DNA of 8,767 nucleotides, taken from positions 1 to 8,767 of the forward strand of contig JBFIHZ010000153.1 of NCBI GenBank assembly GCA_041601535.1, given 5' to 3'. This document shows positions 1 through 6,980 of this stretch, piece by piece; the stretch's first letter is position 1, and each line of letters starts with the position of its first letter. The position numbers and the translations under genes are program-made. The notes under the pieces were generated by a model. The model was not told the origin of the DNA, made no database searches, and saw only the letters and a list, made by a program, of their open reading frames with translations. Source of the stretch: JBFIHZ01 sp041601535. Its GTDB lineage: Bacteria > Pseudomonadota > Gammaproteobacteria > Xanthomonadales > SZUA-36.

Positions 1-178
1 CCGCCGCGTACAGACGGCCTTGAACCAGGATGAGCGCATCCTGGATTACTGGGCGCGTTGCACGCATTACGAAAGCCTGCACCCGCACAACGCGGTGGCC
101 GTGGTGACCAAGGGAATTGACGGCGGTTATGTGGCGGGCGGCGGCGCTCCGGTGCGCCTGGAACGCTCGAAGAAATAG
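1..178 (+). CDS. C-terminal fragment of an unrecognised protein
   Basis: An open frame enters from the left edge (first full codon at position 2) and stops at TAG 176-178, giving the last 58 residues of a protein. The tail is mixed and soluble-looking: a stretch rich in Asp, Tyr, Trp, Cys and His (LDYWARCTHYESLHPH), then a short hydrophobic strand (NAVAVVTKGI), a glycine-rich turn and a basic end (RLERSKK). No membrane segment is visible. Codon use is GC-rich like the neighbours, which supports it being real. I do not recognise the family and cannot assign a function from this fragment. It converges on the M23 gene across a 105-bp spacer, so it is not part of that operon. Confidence 0.7.
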   Translation, partial: RRVQTALNQDERILDYWARCTHYESLHPHNAVAVVTKGIDGGYVAGGGAPVRLERSKK

Positions 179-253
179 CCCTGATTTTACTTTCGGGGCG
201 GCGCCTACCCGCGCGGCCTCAAGCCCGGTTCATCTCTATTTAATCCCGCAAGC

Positions 254-267
254 GCCGCGATCGCGGC
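254..267. repeat. 14-bp perfect palindrome in the convergent spacer
   Basis: GCCGCGATCGCGGC reads identically on both strands and contains the 8-bp core GCGATCGC. It sits in the 105-bp non-coding gap (179-283) between the convergent ends of the first gene and the M23 gene. That placement would suit a bidirectional terminator, but there is no T-run on either side, so a rho-independent terminator is not supported. Nothing else was recognised in the gap. Confidence 0.5.
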
Positions 268-283
268 CAATGGGGCGGTTGAT

Positions 284-1177
284 TCAGTCCGTGGCCGCCG
301 GTGGGGGCTCGCCATCAACCAGCAGTTGCGGGTCTACCCGGCGATTCAGCCAATTCATGCGCCAGTCCAGATGCGGCCCGGACGCACGCCCGGTCGCGCC
401 AATGCGGGCGATCAGGTCCCCCTGGCGCACCTCGCTGCCGGCATCCACCAGGATCTGGCTCAGGTGCAGAAAGGTGGATGACAGGCCCTGTCCGTGGTCC
501 AGAATCAGTGTGCCGCCGGAAAAATACATATCAGCATGGGCCAGGGTAACCACACCGTCGGCCGGTGCATACACCGGGTCGCCTTCCGGTGCGGCAATGT
601 CCAGGCCGTAATGCGGCCGCCGGGGCTCGCCGTTCAGAATACGCTGGCTGCCGTAAACACCGCTGATGCGCCCGCCGGCGGGCCAGCTGAAGCCAGCCAT
701 ATAATCGGTGCGGTCATCGCGGCGGGCGCGTGCTGCCGCCACCATGGCGGCTTCATCGCGGATGCGCTGCGCCGCTTGCGGGTCCGGAGTGACCGTGGAT
801 GGCGGTAAACCATCCACCCGTTCAATATCGTACTGGCGGCCGGCAACGTCCAGGGAAACCTGTTCCTGGCGGCCGTCTGCTGTGATCACCTGAAGTTTCC
901 GGCTGCCGCTCTCATCGCGGTCAAAACCAATGACGAAGTGCCCCTGGGCGGACACCTGGATTGCCTGGTTATCCAGCAGCACCCGGCTGCCCACGGGCGC
1001 CTGGCCAAACATCACACCACCCTGTATGGCAGTGCCTTTCAGCGTCACAAGTTGCTCGGCTGCAGCCTGCGGCTGGACCTCAGCCTGCTGGGTGGTGGCC
1101 TGGGCCGCACAGGTCAGGGCACACAACGACAGTGCCGCCATTCCGGCGATGGCAGCGCTGGCGCGTGGTGCATTCAT
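284..1177 (-). CDS. Secreted M23 (LytM-type) metallopeptidase
   Basis: The 297-residue product has a signal peptide (hydrophobic core about 9-24, likely cut after AQA at 27), so it should act in the periplasm. Residues about 43-125 form a beta-rich N-terminal domain ending in YDIERVDGLPP, which I recall from a proteobacterial M23 subgroup. Residues about 166-287 are the LytM peptidase domain: HYGLD gives H189 and D193, FLHL gives H238, and GPHLDW gives H269 followed by D271. M23 enzymes normally cut peptide crosslinks or stems of peptidoglycan with one zinc. Here the usual HxH is HxD, so the third zinc ligand would be Asp, or activity is altered. The ATG lies 2 nt after the mltD stop and has no Shine-Dalgarno sequence, suggesting translational coupling to mltD. 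An alternative role is as a non-catalytic activator like EnvC or NlpD, less likely because the other residues are intact. Confidence 0.93.
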   Translation of the reverse strand: MNAPRASAAIAGMAALSLCALTCAAQATTQQAEVQPQAAAEQLVTLKGTAIQGGVMFGQAPVGSRVLLDNQAIQVSAQGHFVIGFDRDESGSRKLQVITADGRQEQVSLDVAGRQYDIERVDGLPPSTVTPDPQAAQRIRDEAAMVAAARARRDDRTDYMAGFSWPAGGRISGVYGSQRILNGEPRRPHYGLDIAAPEGDPVYAPADGVVTLAHADMYFSGGTLILDHGQGLSSTFLHLSQILVDAGSEVRQGDLIARIGATGRASGPHLDWRMNWLNRRVDPQLLVDGEPPPAATD

Positions 1178-1179
1178 GT

Positions 1180-2739
1180 TCAGAGTTGAATACGGATGGA
1201 TTGGCCGGGACGAATGGTGCTGTTGCCACCGAGGTCGTTCCAGACCTTGATGTCATTCACCCGTACCTTGTACTTGCGTGCGATTTTCCACAAGGAGTCA
1301 CCGCGCTGCACGGTGTATTGCACGGTACCGCCGCTGCTGGCGCCATCCGTTGGGGTGTAAAACACCACCAGGCTGGAGCCGGCCCGCAGCGTGCGCGGGT
1401 CGGCGATGTTGTTCCAGCGCTGCAGGTCTTTGACCGAAACCCGGTATTGCCGGGCAATAACCGACAGGCTTTCGCCGGGACGGACCCGGTGGCTGACCCG
1501 GTCGGCGGCAATCAGGCCGGATTGCAGTTGTTGCAGCTCCGCTGCAGCCGCGGCGTACAAAGGATCCACCATCAACTGGTCGTCACGCGGCAGCCGCAGT
1601 TTCTGGCCCGGGTGAATGGTGTCATTGTGCAGTTCATTGGAGCTGCGCAAAACACTGACCGGCACGTTGTGACGCTGGGCCAGGCGCGACAGGGTATCGC
1701 CTTTCTCCACCACCACGTGGGACCACTTCATCAGGCTGGCGGGGTCGATATCCTCCAGCCGGGCGTTCAGCTTTTCAGCGTTTTCCAGCGGCAAAACCAC
1801 GTGAAAGGGCCCGTCCGGCGAGGTGGTCCAGCGGTTATAGCCCGGGTTCAGCGTGAACAACACATCCACGGGTACTTCGCTTAATTGCGAAATCAGTACC
1901 AGGTCGGTTTGCACGCCCAGGTCGACCGCGGTGATCACCGGGGTATCGGGCGTATCTGCCGGCGTGAACTGGTATTTTTCCGGATACTGGAACAGGCAGG
2001 CCAGCCCCAGCAGTTTTGGCACATAACCCCGGGTCTCCCGTGGCAGTTTCAGGTTCCAGTAATCAGCCGGCCGGCCGGCGGAGGTGTTGCGTCTGACCTG
2101 GCGCGACACCCGCCCTTCACCCGCGTTGTAGCCCGCCAGGGCCAGCAACCAGTCGCCTTCGAACATGTCTGCCATATAAGACAGGTAATCCAGCGCTGCG
2201 GTAGTGGAGGACCAGACATCGCGGCGGCCGTCATACCACCAGTTCTGTTTCAACCCGTAACGCTTGCCTGTTTCACTGATGAATTGCCAGGCACCCAGCG
2301 CCCGGCCACTGGAGTAGGCGAAGGGGTCGTAAGCGGATTCCACAATCGGCAGCAAGGCCAGTTCGCCCGGCATATTGCGCCGTTCGAGTTCATTGGCTAT
2401 GTGGTAGATCCACGGCTGGGCGCGCTTGAAGATGCGGGCCATGTAATCCGGGCGGTCAGCGTACCAGCGCGCCCACTGCAGGTTGATGTCCTGTTCGGTG
2501 CAGTCGGGCAGGGCAAAGCGGTCAACCACCCTGGCCCAGACATCCGGGTAGGCGGTGGCCTGTCCTTCCAGCGCGGGCACGAACAGGTGTTCATCCATGG
2601 CGGTGGCTACCGCCGGCGCAGCACGCGTGATGCGGGCAGGGACAGGCTCAAACGGTTCTGAATCAACGGATTGCGGACTGGTTGTGGCACAACCAGATAA
2701 ATACAACACCCCCAACAGTGCCAGTAAACGCCAGGGCAC
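1180..2739 (-). CDS. mltD: Membrane-bound lytic transglycosylase D, three LysM repeats
   Basis: The 519-residue product cleaves the MurNAc-GlcNAc bond of peptidoglycan non-hydrolytically, leaving 1,6-anhydroMurNAc. It begins with a lipoprotein signal: hydrophobic LLALLGVLYL and lipobox LSGC, lipidated Cys17, so outer-membrane anchoring is expected. The SLT (family 1 transglycosylase) domain spans about 105-240, with catalytic Glu134 in PIVESAYDP, GAWQF at 149-153 and AGYNAGEG at 202-209. Three LysM repeats for glycan binding follow at about 341-384, 417-460 and 474-519, the last forming the C terminus. Family members vary in LysM number; E. coli MltD has two by my recollection. The start is GTG, fixed by GAGGAG 5 nt upstream. 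A good sigma70-type promoter precedes it. It is followed after 2 nt by the M23 peptidase and preceded by gloB, the usual gammaproteobacterial order. Confidence 0.97.
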   Translation of the reverse strand: MPWRLLALLGVLYLSGCATTSPQSVDSEPFEPVPARITRAAPAVATAMDEHLFVPALEGQATAYPDVWARVVDRFALPDCTEQDINLQWARWYADRPDYMARIFKRAQPWIYHIANELERRNMPGELALLPIVESAYDPFAYSSGRALGAWQFISETGKRYGLKQNWWYDGRRDVWSSTTAALDYLSYMADMFEGDWLLALAGYNAGEGRVSRQVRRNTSAGRPADYWNLKLPRETRGYVPKLLGLACLFQYPEKYQFTPADTPDTPVITAVDLGVQTDLVLISQLSEVPVDVLFTLNPGYNRWTTSPDGPFHVVLPLENAEKLNARLEDIDPASLMKWSHVVVEKGDTLSRLAQRHNVPVSVLRSSNELHNDTIHPGQKLRLPRDDQLMVDPLYAAAAAELQQLQSGLIAADRVSHRVRPGESLSVIARQYRVSVKDLQRWNNIADPRTLRAGSSLVVFYTPTDGASSGGTVQYTVQRGDSLWKIARKYKVRVNDIKVWNDLGGNSTIRPGQSIRIQL

Positions 2740-2744
2740 AGCAA

Positions 2745-2750
2745 CTCCTC
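2745..2750 (-). promoter_or_regulatory. Strong ribosome binding site fixing the GTG start of mltD
   Basis: On the minus strand GAGGAG lies 5 nt (TTGCT) before GTG at 2739-2737. It selects this non-ATG start, which also gives a proper lipoprotein signal sequence directly after the initiator. Confidence 0.75.
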
Positions 2751-2770
2751 AAATACGGATTTCGCCCGTT

Positions 2771-2798
2771 ATTATGCTTCCCGCAGGCTGTGGGTCAA
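2771..2798 (-). promoter_or_regulatory. Sigma70-type promoter of mltD
   Basis: On the minus strand TTGACC (2798-2793, five of six to TTGACA) is separated by 16 bp from CATAAT (2776-2771, five of six to TATAAT). Transcription would begin near 2764, leaving a leader of about 24 nt that carries the GAGGAG ribosome binding site. The element fills the 70-bp gloB-mltD gap, so mltD and the M23 gene can be expressed independently of gloB. Confidence 0.7.
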
Positions 2799-2809
2799 GA
2801 AATTTCCGC

Positions 2810-3580
2810 TTACCAGGCGTCTTTCCACTGGCGAATGACGGCCAGTGTGGAGGCACCCGCTGCAGCCTGGGGTTGGCGTTTTCTGGCTGCTGCAACCACG
2901 TCTGCTTCACGGCTGCGCAGGAACGGATTCACTGCCAATTCTTCCCGCAGCATGCTGGGCAGGGTGATCTGACCCTGCTCGCGGGCTGCTTTGGCCGCTG
3001 CCGCACGTGCCTGCAAGGCGCTGTTACCGGGCTCGACTTCCAGCGCGAACTGGCAGTTGGCCACGGTGTATTCATGACCGCAGTACACGCGGGTTTGCGG
3101 GTCCAGTGCCGCCAGCTTGTCCAGTGAAACCTGCATCTGTTCCGGGCTGCCTTCGAACAGGCGGCCGCAGCCAACGCTGAACAGGGTATCGCCACTGAAC
3201 AGGCAGCCATGGCCGTGGAAGGCGATATGTGTGCGGGTATGGCCGGGCACTTCAATTACCCGGAAACTCAGGCCGAGATCCGCCAGCCCGGCATCATCTC
3301 CTTCCGTCATGGCGTGGTCCACACCTGCAATACGCTCGTCCTCAGGGCCAAAGACGGTGGCGCCGGTCAGCTGTTTCAATGCAGCCATGCCACCGATATG
3401 ATCGGGATGATGGTGTGTCAGCAGGATGTAACGCAAATCCAGGCCGTGCGACTTCAATGTCTCGATCACCGGTTCAGCCTCACCCGGATCAACCACCGCG
3501 CAAACGGTTCCCCCGGTGCGGATCATCCAGATATAATTGTCTGCAAATGCAGGAATGGCCGTGATACTGAGTTCGGGCAT
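2810..3580 (-). CDS. gloB: Hydroxyacylglutathione hydrolase (glyoxalase II)
   Basis: This 256-residue cytosolic enzyme hydrolyses S-D-lactoylglutathione to D-lactate and glutathione, the second step of methylglyoxal detoxification. The metallo-beta-lactamase fold is clear: the binuclear metal motif THHHPDH at 55-61 (H56, H58, D60, H61), H114 in VPGHT, bridging D131 in FSGDTLF, and H169 in CGHEYT. The C-terminal domain ends in RQWKDAW, as expected for GloB. The length matches the family's roughly 250-260 residues. I chose ATG 3580 because MPELSITAIPAFADNYIW matches GloB N termini. AAGGA lies 13 nt upstream, a rather long spacing. The frame stays open to 3799, but that extension looks non-homologous and lies upstream of the likely promoter. 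Confidence 0.97.
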   Translation of the reverse strand: MPELSITAIPAFADNYIWMIRTGGTVCAVVDPGEAEPVIETLKSHGLDLRYILLTHHHPDHIGGMAALKQLTGATVFGPEDERIAGVDHAMTEGDDAGLADLGLSFRVIEVPGHTRTHIAFHGHGCLFSGDTLFSVGCGRLFEGSPEQMQVSLDKLAALDPQTRVYCGHEYTVANCQFALEVEPGNSALQARAAAAKAAREQGQITLPSMLREELAVNPFLRSREADVVAAARKRQPQAAAGASTLAVIRQWKDAW

Positions 3581-3629
3581 GTCGGTGATTTTATCCTTGG
3601 TTGTATCAATGGGAGAGCAACGCATCAGG

Positions 3630-3638
3630 ATTCTAACA
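3630..3638 (-). promoter_or_regulatory. Extended -10 promoter of gloB
   Basis: On the minus strand TGTTAGAAT combines the extended -10 TGn with TAGAAT (five of six to TATAAT) at 3635-3630. The -35 position is poor (GTGAGC at 17-bp spacing), as is common for extended -10 promoters. The predicted start near 3623 leaves a leader of about 43 nt to the gloB ATG. I found no convincing plus-strand promoter for the divergent methyltransferase gene in the same 102-bp spacer. Confidence 0.45.
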
Positions 3639-3682
3639 AATCGCGGTAAGGTGCTCACCGGGCGGATGGCGTGAGGCCGCCC

Positions 3683-4360
3683 ATGCCCCCCAGCAAGGAT
3701 CATCGTTTCCGGCAGCACACCACGGCGCTGCTGGCCCGTGCCTGGAAACACGAACGCAAAGGCAATGAATTGTTGCTGTTGCCACCGGGTGGTTTTCATC
3801 TCGAAGGTGATCAGTGGCCCAACCCGTTACGTGGTGATGTGCATTCCTTTGGCTTGCTGCTCACCCTGTGCCAGGGGCCTGGGCAATTCGGCCGGCACGA
3901 ACCGCCACTGCTCCAATGCAGCAGCCAGGCCCTGCCGTTTCAGCAGGACGTATTTCGCACCGTGATCCTGTTGCACCTGGTCACCGATGGCAGTGAACCC
4001 GAGGTAGCTGAGGCCTGCCGGGTGCTGGCTCCCGGAGGGGATCTGCTGGTGGTGGGTGTCAATGGCTTGTCATGGCTGGGGCTGTCGCGTTGGCGCGGCG
4101 CCAGCTGGCCGCCGCTCAAAGCCCTCAGCCTGCAACGGCAATTGGCCTCGCACGGCATGGAGGTATGCCGTACGCTTGGCTCCGGTGTGCTGGGCCTGCC
4201 GCGCTGGCAAACGCGCGATCGCGGTATCAGCAGGTGGGCCTGGCCATTGGCCAATTTGTTGCTGGTGCATGCGCGCCACCGTCAGGGGCCTGAAATGGCC
4301 GCTTTAAAAATGAAAAATCTGCCAGCCGGTGCTTTGCCGACGGCACTGCATGCCCGCTAG
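3683..4360 (+). CDS. YafS-type SAM-dependent methyltransferase-like protein
   Basis: The 225-residue product resembles the second half of a class I (Methyltransf_11) methyltransferase: LPFQQDVFRTVILLHLV at about 84-100, EACRVLAPGGDLLVVGVN at about 110-127, and NGLSWLGL at 127-134, the counterpart of the NPWSLWGL signature I associate with YafS. Its place between divergent gloB and rnhA is also that of yafS in E. coli. The N-terminal half (about 1-80) lacks the glycine-rich motif I (GxGxG) that normally holds SAM; ELLLLPPGGFHLEG occupies roughly that place. The substrate is unknown. ATG 3683 is preferred because GAGG lies 6 nt upstream; a GTG at 3671 would add four residues. rnhA follows after 37 nt. 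Fold confidence is fair; activity is uncertain. Confidence 0.82.
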   Translation: MPPSKDHRFRQHTTALLARAWKHERKGNELLLLPPGGFHLEGDQWPNPLRGDVHSFGLLLTLCQGPGQFGRHEPPLLQCSSQALPFQQDVFRTVILLHLVTDGSEPEVAEACRVLAPGGDLLVVGVNGLSWLGLSRWRGASWPPLKALSLQRQLASHGMEVCRTLGSGVLGLPRWQTRDRGISRWAWPLANLLLVHARHRQGPEMAALKMKNLPAGALPTALHAR

Positions 4361-4397
4361 TGGCATCAATAAGACCAAATCAAGGGTTCAGGACAGC

Positions 4398-4835
4398 ATG
4401 GATAGCAAACAGCCGGTTGAGATTTACACGGATGGTGCCTGCAGTGGCAACCCGGGGCCAGGGGGCTGGGGCAGCCTGTTGTTGTTCAATGGCAACCGCC
4501 GCGAAATGTCCGGCGGTGAGCGTGATACCACCAATAACCGCATGGAAATGCTGGCAGTGATTCATGCGCTGGAAGCGCTGAAACGGCGCTGCCGGGTGGT
4601 CATTCACACCGATTCGGTATACGTCATGAAAGGCATGACCGAGTGGCTGCCGCAATGGAAAAGGCGCGGTTGGCGGACCGCCGGCAGGAAACCGGTAAAG
4701 AATGTAGAGTTGTGGCAACGGCTGGAGCAGGCTGTAGCCGCCCACGATGTTGAATGGCGCTGGGTAAAAGGCCACAGCGGCGATCCTGGCAATGAGCGGG
4801 CTGATGAACTGGCCCGCCTGGCCATACCCCGATAA
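4398..4835 (+). CDS. rnhA: Ribonuclease HI
   Basis: This 145-residue cytosolic endonuclease cuts the RNA strand of RNA-DNA hybrids, removing R-loops and primer remnants. All catalytic carboxylates of the RNase HI fold are visible: D12 in YTDGACSGNPG, E50 in NNRMEM, D72 in HTDSVYV, and D136 in ERADELA, together with the flexible-loop His126 in KGHSGDPGNERAD. The basic handle region is present (WKRRGWRTAGRKPVKN, about 87-102). The length is normal for bacterial RNase HI. The ATG at 4398 is supported by AGGA 4 nt upstream and by alignment of the first strand (VEIYTDGA); the frame is open further upstream, but this would add a non-homologous extension. dnaQ follows after 16 nt in the same direction, unlike E. 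coli, where the two genes diverge, and as I recall from Pseudomonas. Confidence 0.98.
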   Translation: MDSKQPVEIYTDGACSGNPGPGGWGSLLLFNGNRREMSGGERDTTNNRMEMLAVIHALEALKRRCRVVIHTDSVYVMKGMTEWLPQWKRRGWRTAGRKPVKNVELWQRLEQAVAAHDVEWRWVKGHSGDPGNERADELARLAIPR

Positions 4836-4851
4836 GCAGAGGAGCCGAGGC

Positions 4852-5574
4852 ATGAGGCAGGTAGTACTGGATACCGAAACCAGTGGTCTGGAGTACGCAG
4901 ACGGCCATCGCGTGATTGAAATTGGCGCGGTTGAACTGATCGACCGCCGCCTGACGGGTAATAACCTGCACCAGTACCTGAACCCGCAACGCGATATCGA
5001 GGATGGCGCACTCGAAGTGCACGGCATTACGCGGGAATTCCTGCAGGATAAGCCCCTGTTCGCCGATGTTGCCGACGAGTTTCTGGCGTTTATCAAGGGT
5101 TCCGAATTGATTATTCATAATGCGGCTTTCGACCTGGGCTTCCTGGATATGGAGCTGTCCCTGCTGCAGCCGCCGCGGGGGCGCATGACGGATTTTGCCC
5201 GTGTGCTGGATACGCTGGAGCTGGCGCGCGAATTGCACCCCGGCCAGCGCAACAGCCTGGATGCCTTGTGCAAGCGCTACGAGGTGGATGACAGCAGCCG
5301 TACCTTGCACGGCGCCTTGCTGGATGCCGAGATCCTGGCCGATGTCTATCTGGCAATGACCGGAGGTCAGACTGACCTGGGATTGAGCTTCAGTTCGGCA
5401 ACGCCGCAGGCTGACCTCAGCCGCACGATTGATACCACCGACCTCCCGCCGTTGAAAGTGATGCAGCCCAGCGCCGCGGAGCGGGCGCTGCACCAGGCCC
5501 GCTTGGCGGCCATCAGGAAAAGCTCAGGTCATTGCCTGTGGCTGGAACTGGAAGAGGGCGCGGCTGAAGCCTGA
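4852..5574 (+). CDS. dnaQ: DNA polymerase III epsilon subunit (3'-5' proofreading exonuclease)
   Basis: The 240-residue product is the proofreading subunit of the replicative polymerase core. The DEDDh exonuclease motifs are complete: D7 and E9 in LDTETSG, D94 in HNAAFDLGFL, H153 and D158 in LHGALLDAEIL. QTDLGL at 173-178, after MTGG, matches the place of the E. coli clamp-binding motif QTSMAF, so it should hold the beta sliding clamp. A linker rich in Asp and Thr leads to the C-terminal segment that binds the polymerase alpha subunit, ending in the conserved CLW (228-230). Ten further residues (LELEEGAAEA) go beyond the usual end of the family (CLWRA in E. coli). AGAGGAG lies 7 nt before the ATG. 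The last 46 bp overlap the end of mltF on the other strand. Confidence 0.97.
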   Translation: MRQVVLDTETSGLEYADGHRVIEIGAVELIDRRLTGNNLHQYLNPQRDIEDGALEVHGITREFLQDKPLFADVADEFLAFIKGSELIIHNAAFDLGFLDMELSLLQPPRGRMTDFARVLDTLELARELHPGQRNSLDALCKRYEVDDSSRTLHGALLDAEILADVYLAMTGGQTDLGLSFSSATPQADLSRTIDTTDLPPLKVMQPSAAERALHQARLAAIRKSSGHCLWLELEEGAAEA

Positions 5575-6980
5575 AGGTTGATCTGGGTCACCAGTAAGGG
5601 GTGCTCCCGGGTGTCCATCCAGATCAGGGTTTCATAATAACGCCGAATGTTCTGCACAAACGTCTTGGCTTCAAAACCCCGGGCATAGCCGTAACGCGTC
5701 TGGCTGTGCCATTTCTCCTGGCTGAGCAATTCCAGGTTCTGTCGCACATCGGACCAGGAATCAGGGTTCATGCCGCGTTTCTGGGTCAACACACGGGCAT
5801 CGCGCAGATGGCCCAACCCCATGTTGTATCCCGCCAATGCCATCCAGGTGCGGTCCGGTTCGGGGATGCGCTCCGGCAGGCGGTCGCGCAGCCGGGCCAG
5901 GTAACGGGCGCCGCCGTCAATACTTTGTGCCGGATCCAGCCGGTCATCCACACCCAGCTGCAGGGCGGTCTGCTCCGTCAGCATCATGATGCCGCGCACC
6001 CCGGTATAGGATGAGGCCAGCGGATCCCAGTGCGATTCCTGGTAACCCACGGCGGCCAGCAGACGCCAGTCGATGTCATAGGCTTCGCCGGCTTCGCGAA
6101 ACACTTCGATAAACAGCGGCAGACGTTCCCGCGCCCGGTCAAGGAAATGAAACATGCCCAGCTGGTCCAGGCTTTCGTAATCGGCATAGAACTGGTCCAT
6201 CAGCGCGGCCAGCCTGCCATCATCATCAGCCTGCAACATAAAGGCGCGGGCCTGGTTGGCCAGGCTGTCATCCGAGCCGGCGGGAAAGGCCCAGGCGTGT
6301 GGCACCGATTCAGACACGGTGAAGGCTTCCCTGACATTGGGGTAAAACGGCTGGTTGATTGAATAGATGTTCGAATCGATCAGGGTGATGTCGATGGCCC
6401 CGTCTTCCAGCGCCAGCAGCAGGTCTTCAATGCCCACATCATCACGCGGTTCCCACTCCAGCTGAGGATGTTGCAGGCGGGCTTCCTCCAGCGCTTCCTC
6501 GTAACTTGAACCGGCTATGACCATGATTTTTTTGCCCACCAGGTCGGCGAAGCTGTCCGGCTGCTCCGAGCCGCGGCGATGCAGCGCCAGAATTTGCGTT
6601 TCCAGGTAATCCGGGCCGAAATTGAAAGTGCGCTCACGCAAACGCGTGCGTGTCAGGTTGGCCGCGATCAGGTCGCCCTGGCCGCTTTCCAGCATGCCGC
6701 TGAGCTGGCCAAACGCGTCAGCCACTTCGATTTCCAGCCGCAAGCCCAGAAATTCACTGAACTGCCGCACCAGTTCGTACTCCGGCCCGGTTGGACCATC
6801 GGCGCCCAGGTAGTAGCTGCTGGCGCCGTTGCGTGTCAGCAAGGTAATGCTGCCCCGCTGCGTGGCCTGCTCCAGTTGCGACGGCCGGTCGTCACCGGAA
6901 TAGATAACAGGCAGAAAGGCCAGGGCGACCAGGATGTATTTTGCGCGTTCTAGTACAGACTGTTGGCGGTTGAATGCCAT
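5529..6980 (-). CDS. mltF: Membrane-bound lytic transglycosylase F
   Basis: The 483-residue product has the MltF architecture. A hydrophobic N-terminal segment (about 14-28) without a lipobox Cys serves as signal or anchor. A periplasmic solute-binding-protein-like (SBP_bac_3) domain follows at about 42-268, and an SLT lytic transglycosylase domain at about 290-450. Catalytic Glu315 lies in AVGYQESHWDP; GVRGIMMLT (327-335), ALAGYNMGLGH (381-391) and TRYGYARGFEA (428-438) are close to E. coli MltF. The SBP domain in this family senses muropeptides and controls activity. The low-complexity tail SAAPSSSSSHRQ is encoded opposite the dnaQ 3' end. The ATG at 6980 has no Shine-Dalgarno sequence; a palindrome lies there instead and a small ORF reads into it. 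The gene lies 114 nt downstream of pilE on the same strand, with no terminator seen between. Confidence 0.95.
   Translation of the reverse strand: MAFNRQQSVLERAKYILVALAFLPVIYSGDDRPSQLEQATQRGSITLLTRNGASSYYLGADGPTGPEYELVRQFSEFLGLRLEIEVADAFGQLSGMLESGQGDLIAANLTRTRLRERTFNFGPDYLETQILALHRRGSEQPDSFADLVGKKIMVIAGSSYEEALEEARLQHPQLEWEPRDDVGIEDLLLALEDGAIDITLIDSNIYSINQPFYPNVREAFTVSESVPHAWAFPAGSDDSLANQARAFMLQADDDGRLAALMDQFYADYESLDQLGMFHFLDRARERLPLFIEVFREAGEAYDIDWRLLAAVGYQESHWDPLASSYTGVRGIMMLTEQTALQLGVDDRLDPAQSIDGGARYLARLRDRLPERIPEPDRTWMALAGYNMGLGHLRDARVLTQKRGMNPDSWSDVRQNLELLSQEKWHSQTRYGYARGFEAKTFVQNIRRYYETLIWMDTREHPLLVTQINLQASAAPSSSSSHRQ

Noticed and set aside
961..1884. Long plus-strand open frame of 307 codons
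   Set aside because: It lies antisense to mltD and the M23 gene, whose domains are unmistakable. The translation is rich in Gln, His, Gly and Pro without motifs, as expected of a shadow in GC-rich DNA.
2067..2078. CCGG-type tandem repeat inside mltD
   Set aside because: It encodes ordinary residues (AGRPAD region) in frame and is explained by GC-rich codon use.
1885..2661. Plus-strand open frame of 258 codons
   Set aside because: Antisense to the SLT domain of mltD, without ribosome binding site or recognisable motifs.
3581..3799. Upstream extension of gloB to a start at 3799
   Set aside because: It would cross the likely gloB promoter and overlap the divergent methyltransferase gene. GloB homology begins at the ATG at 3580.
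4624..5493. Minus-strand open frame of 289 codons across rnhA and dnaQ
   Set aside because: It covers two genes with complete catalytic motifs on the other strand; the composition is that of an antisense shadow.
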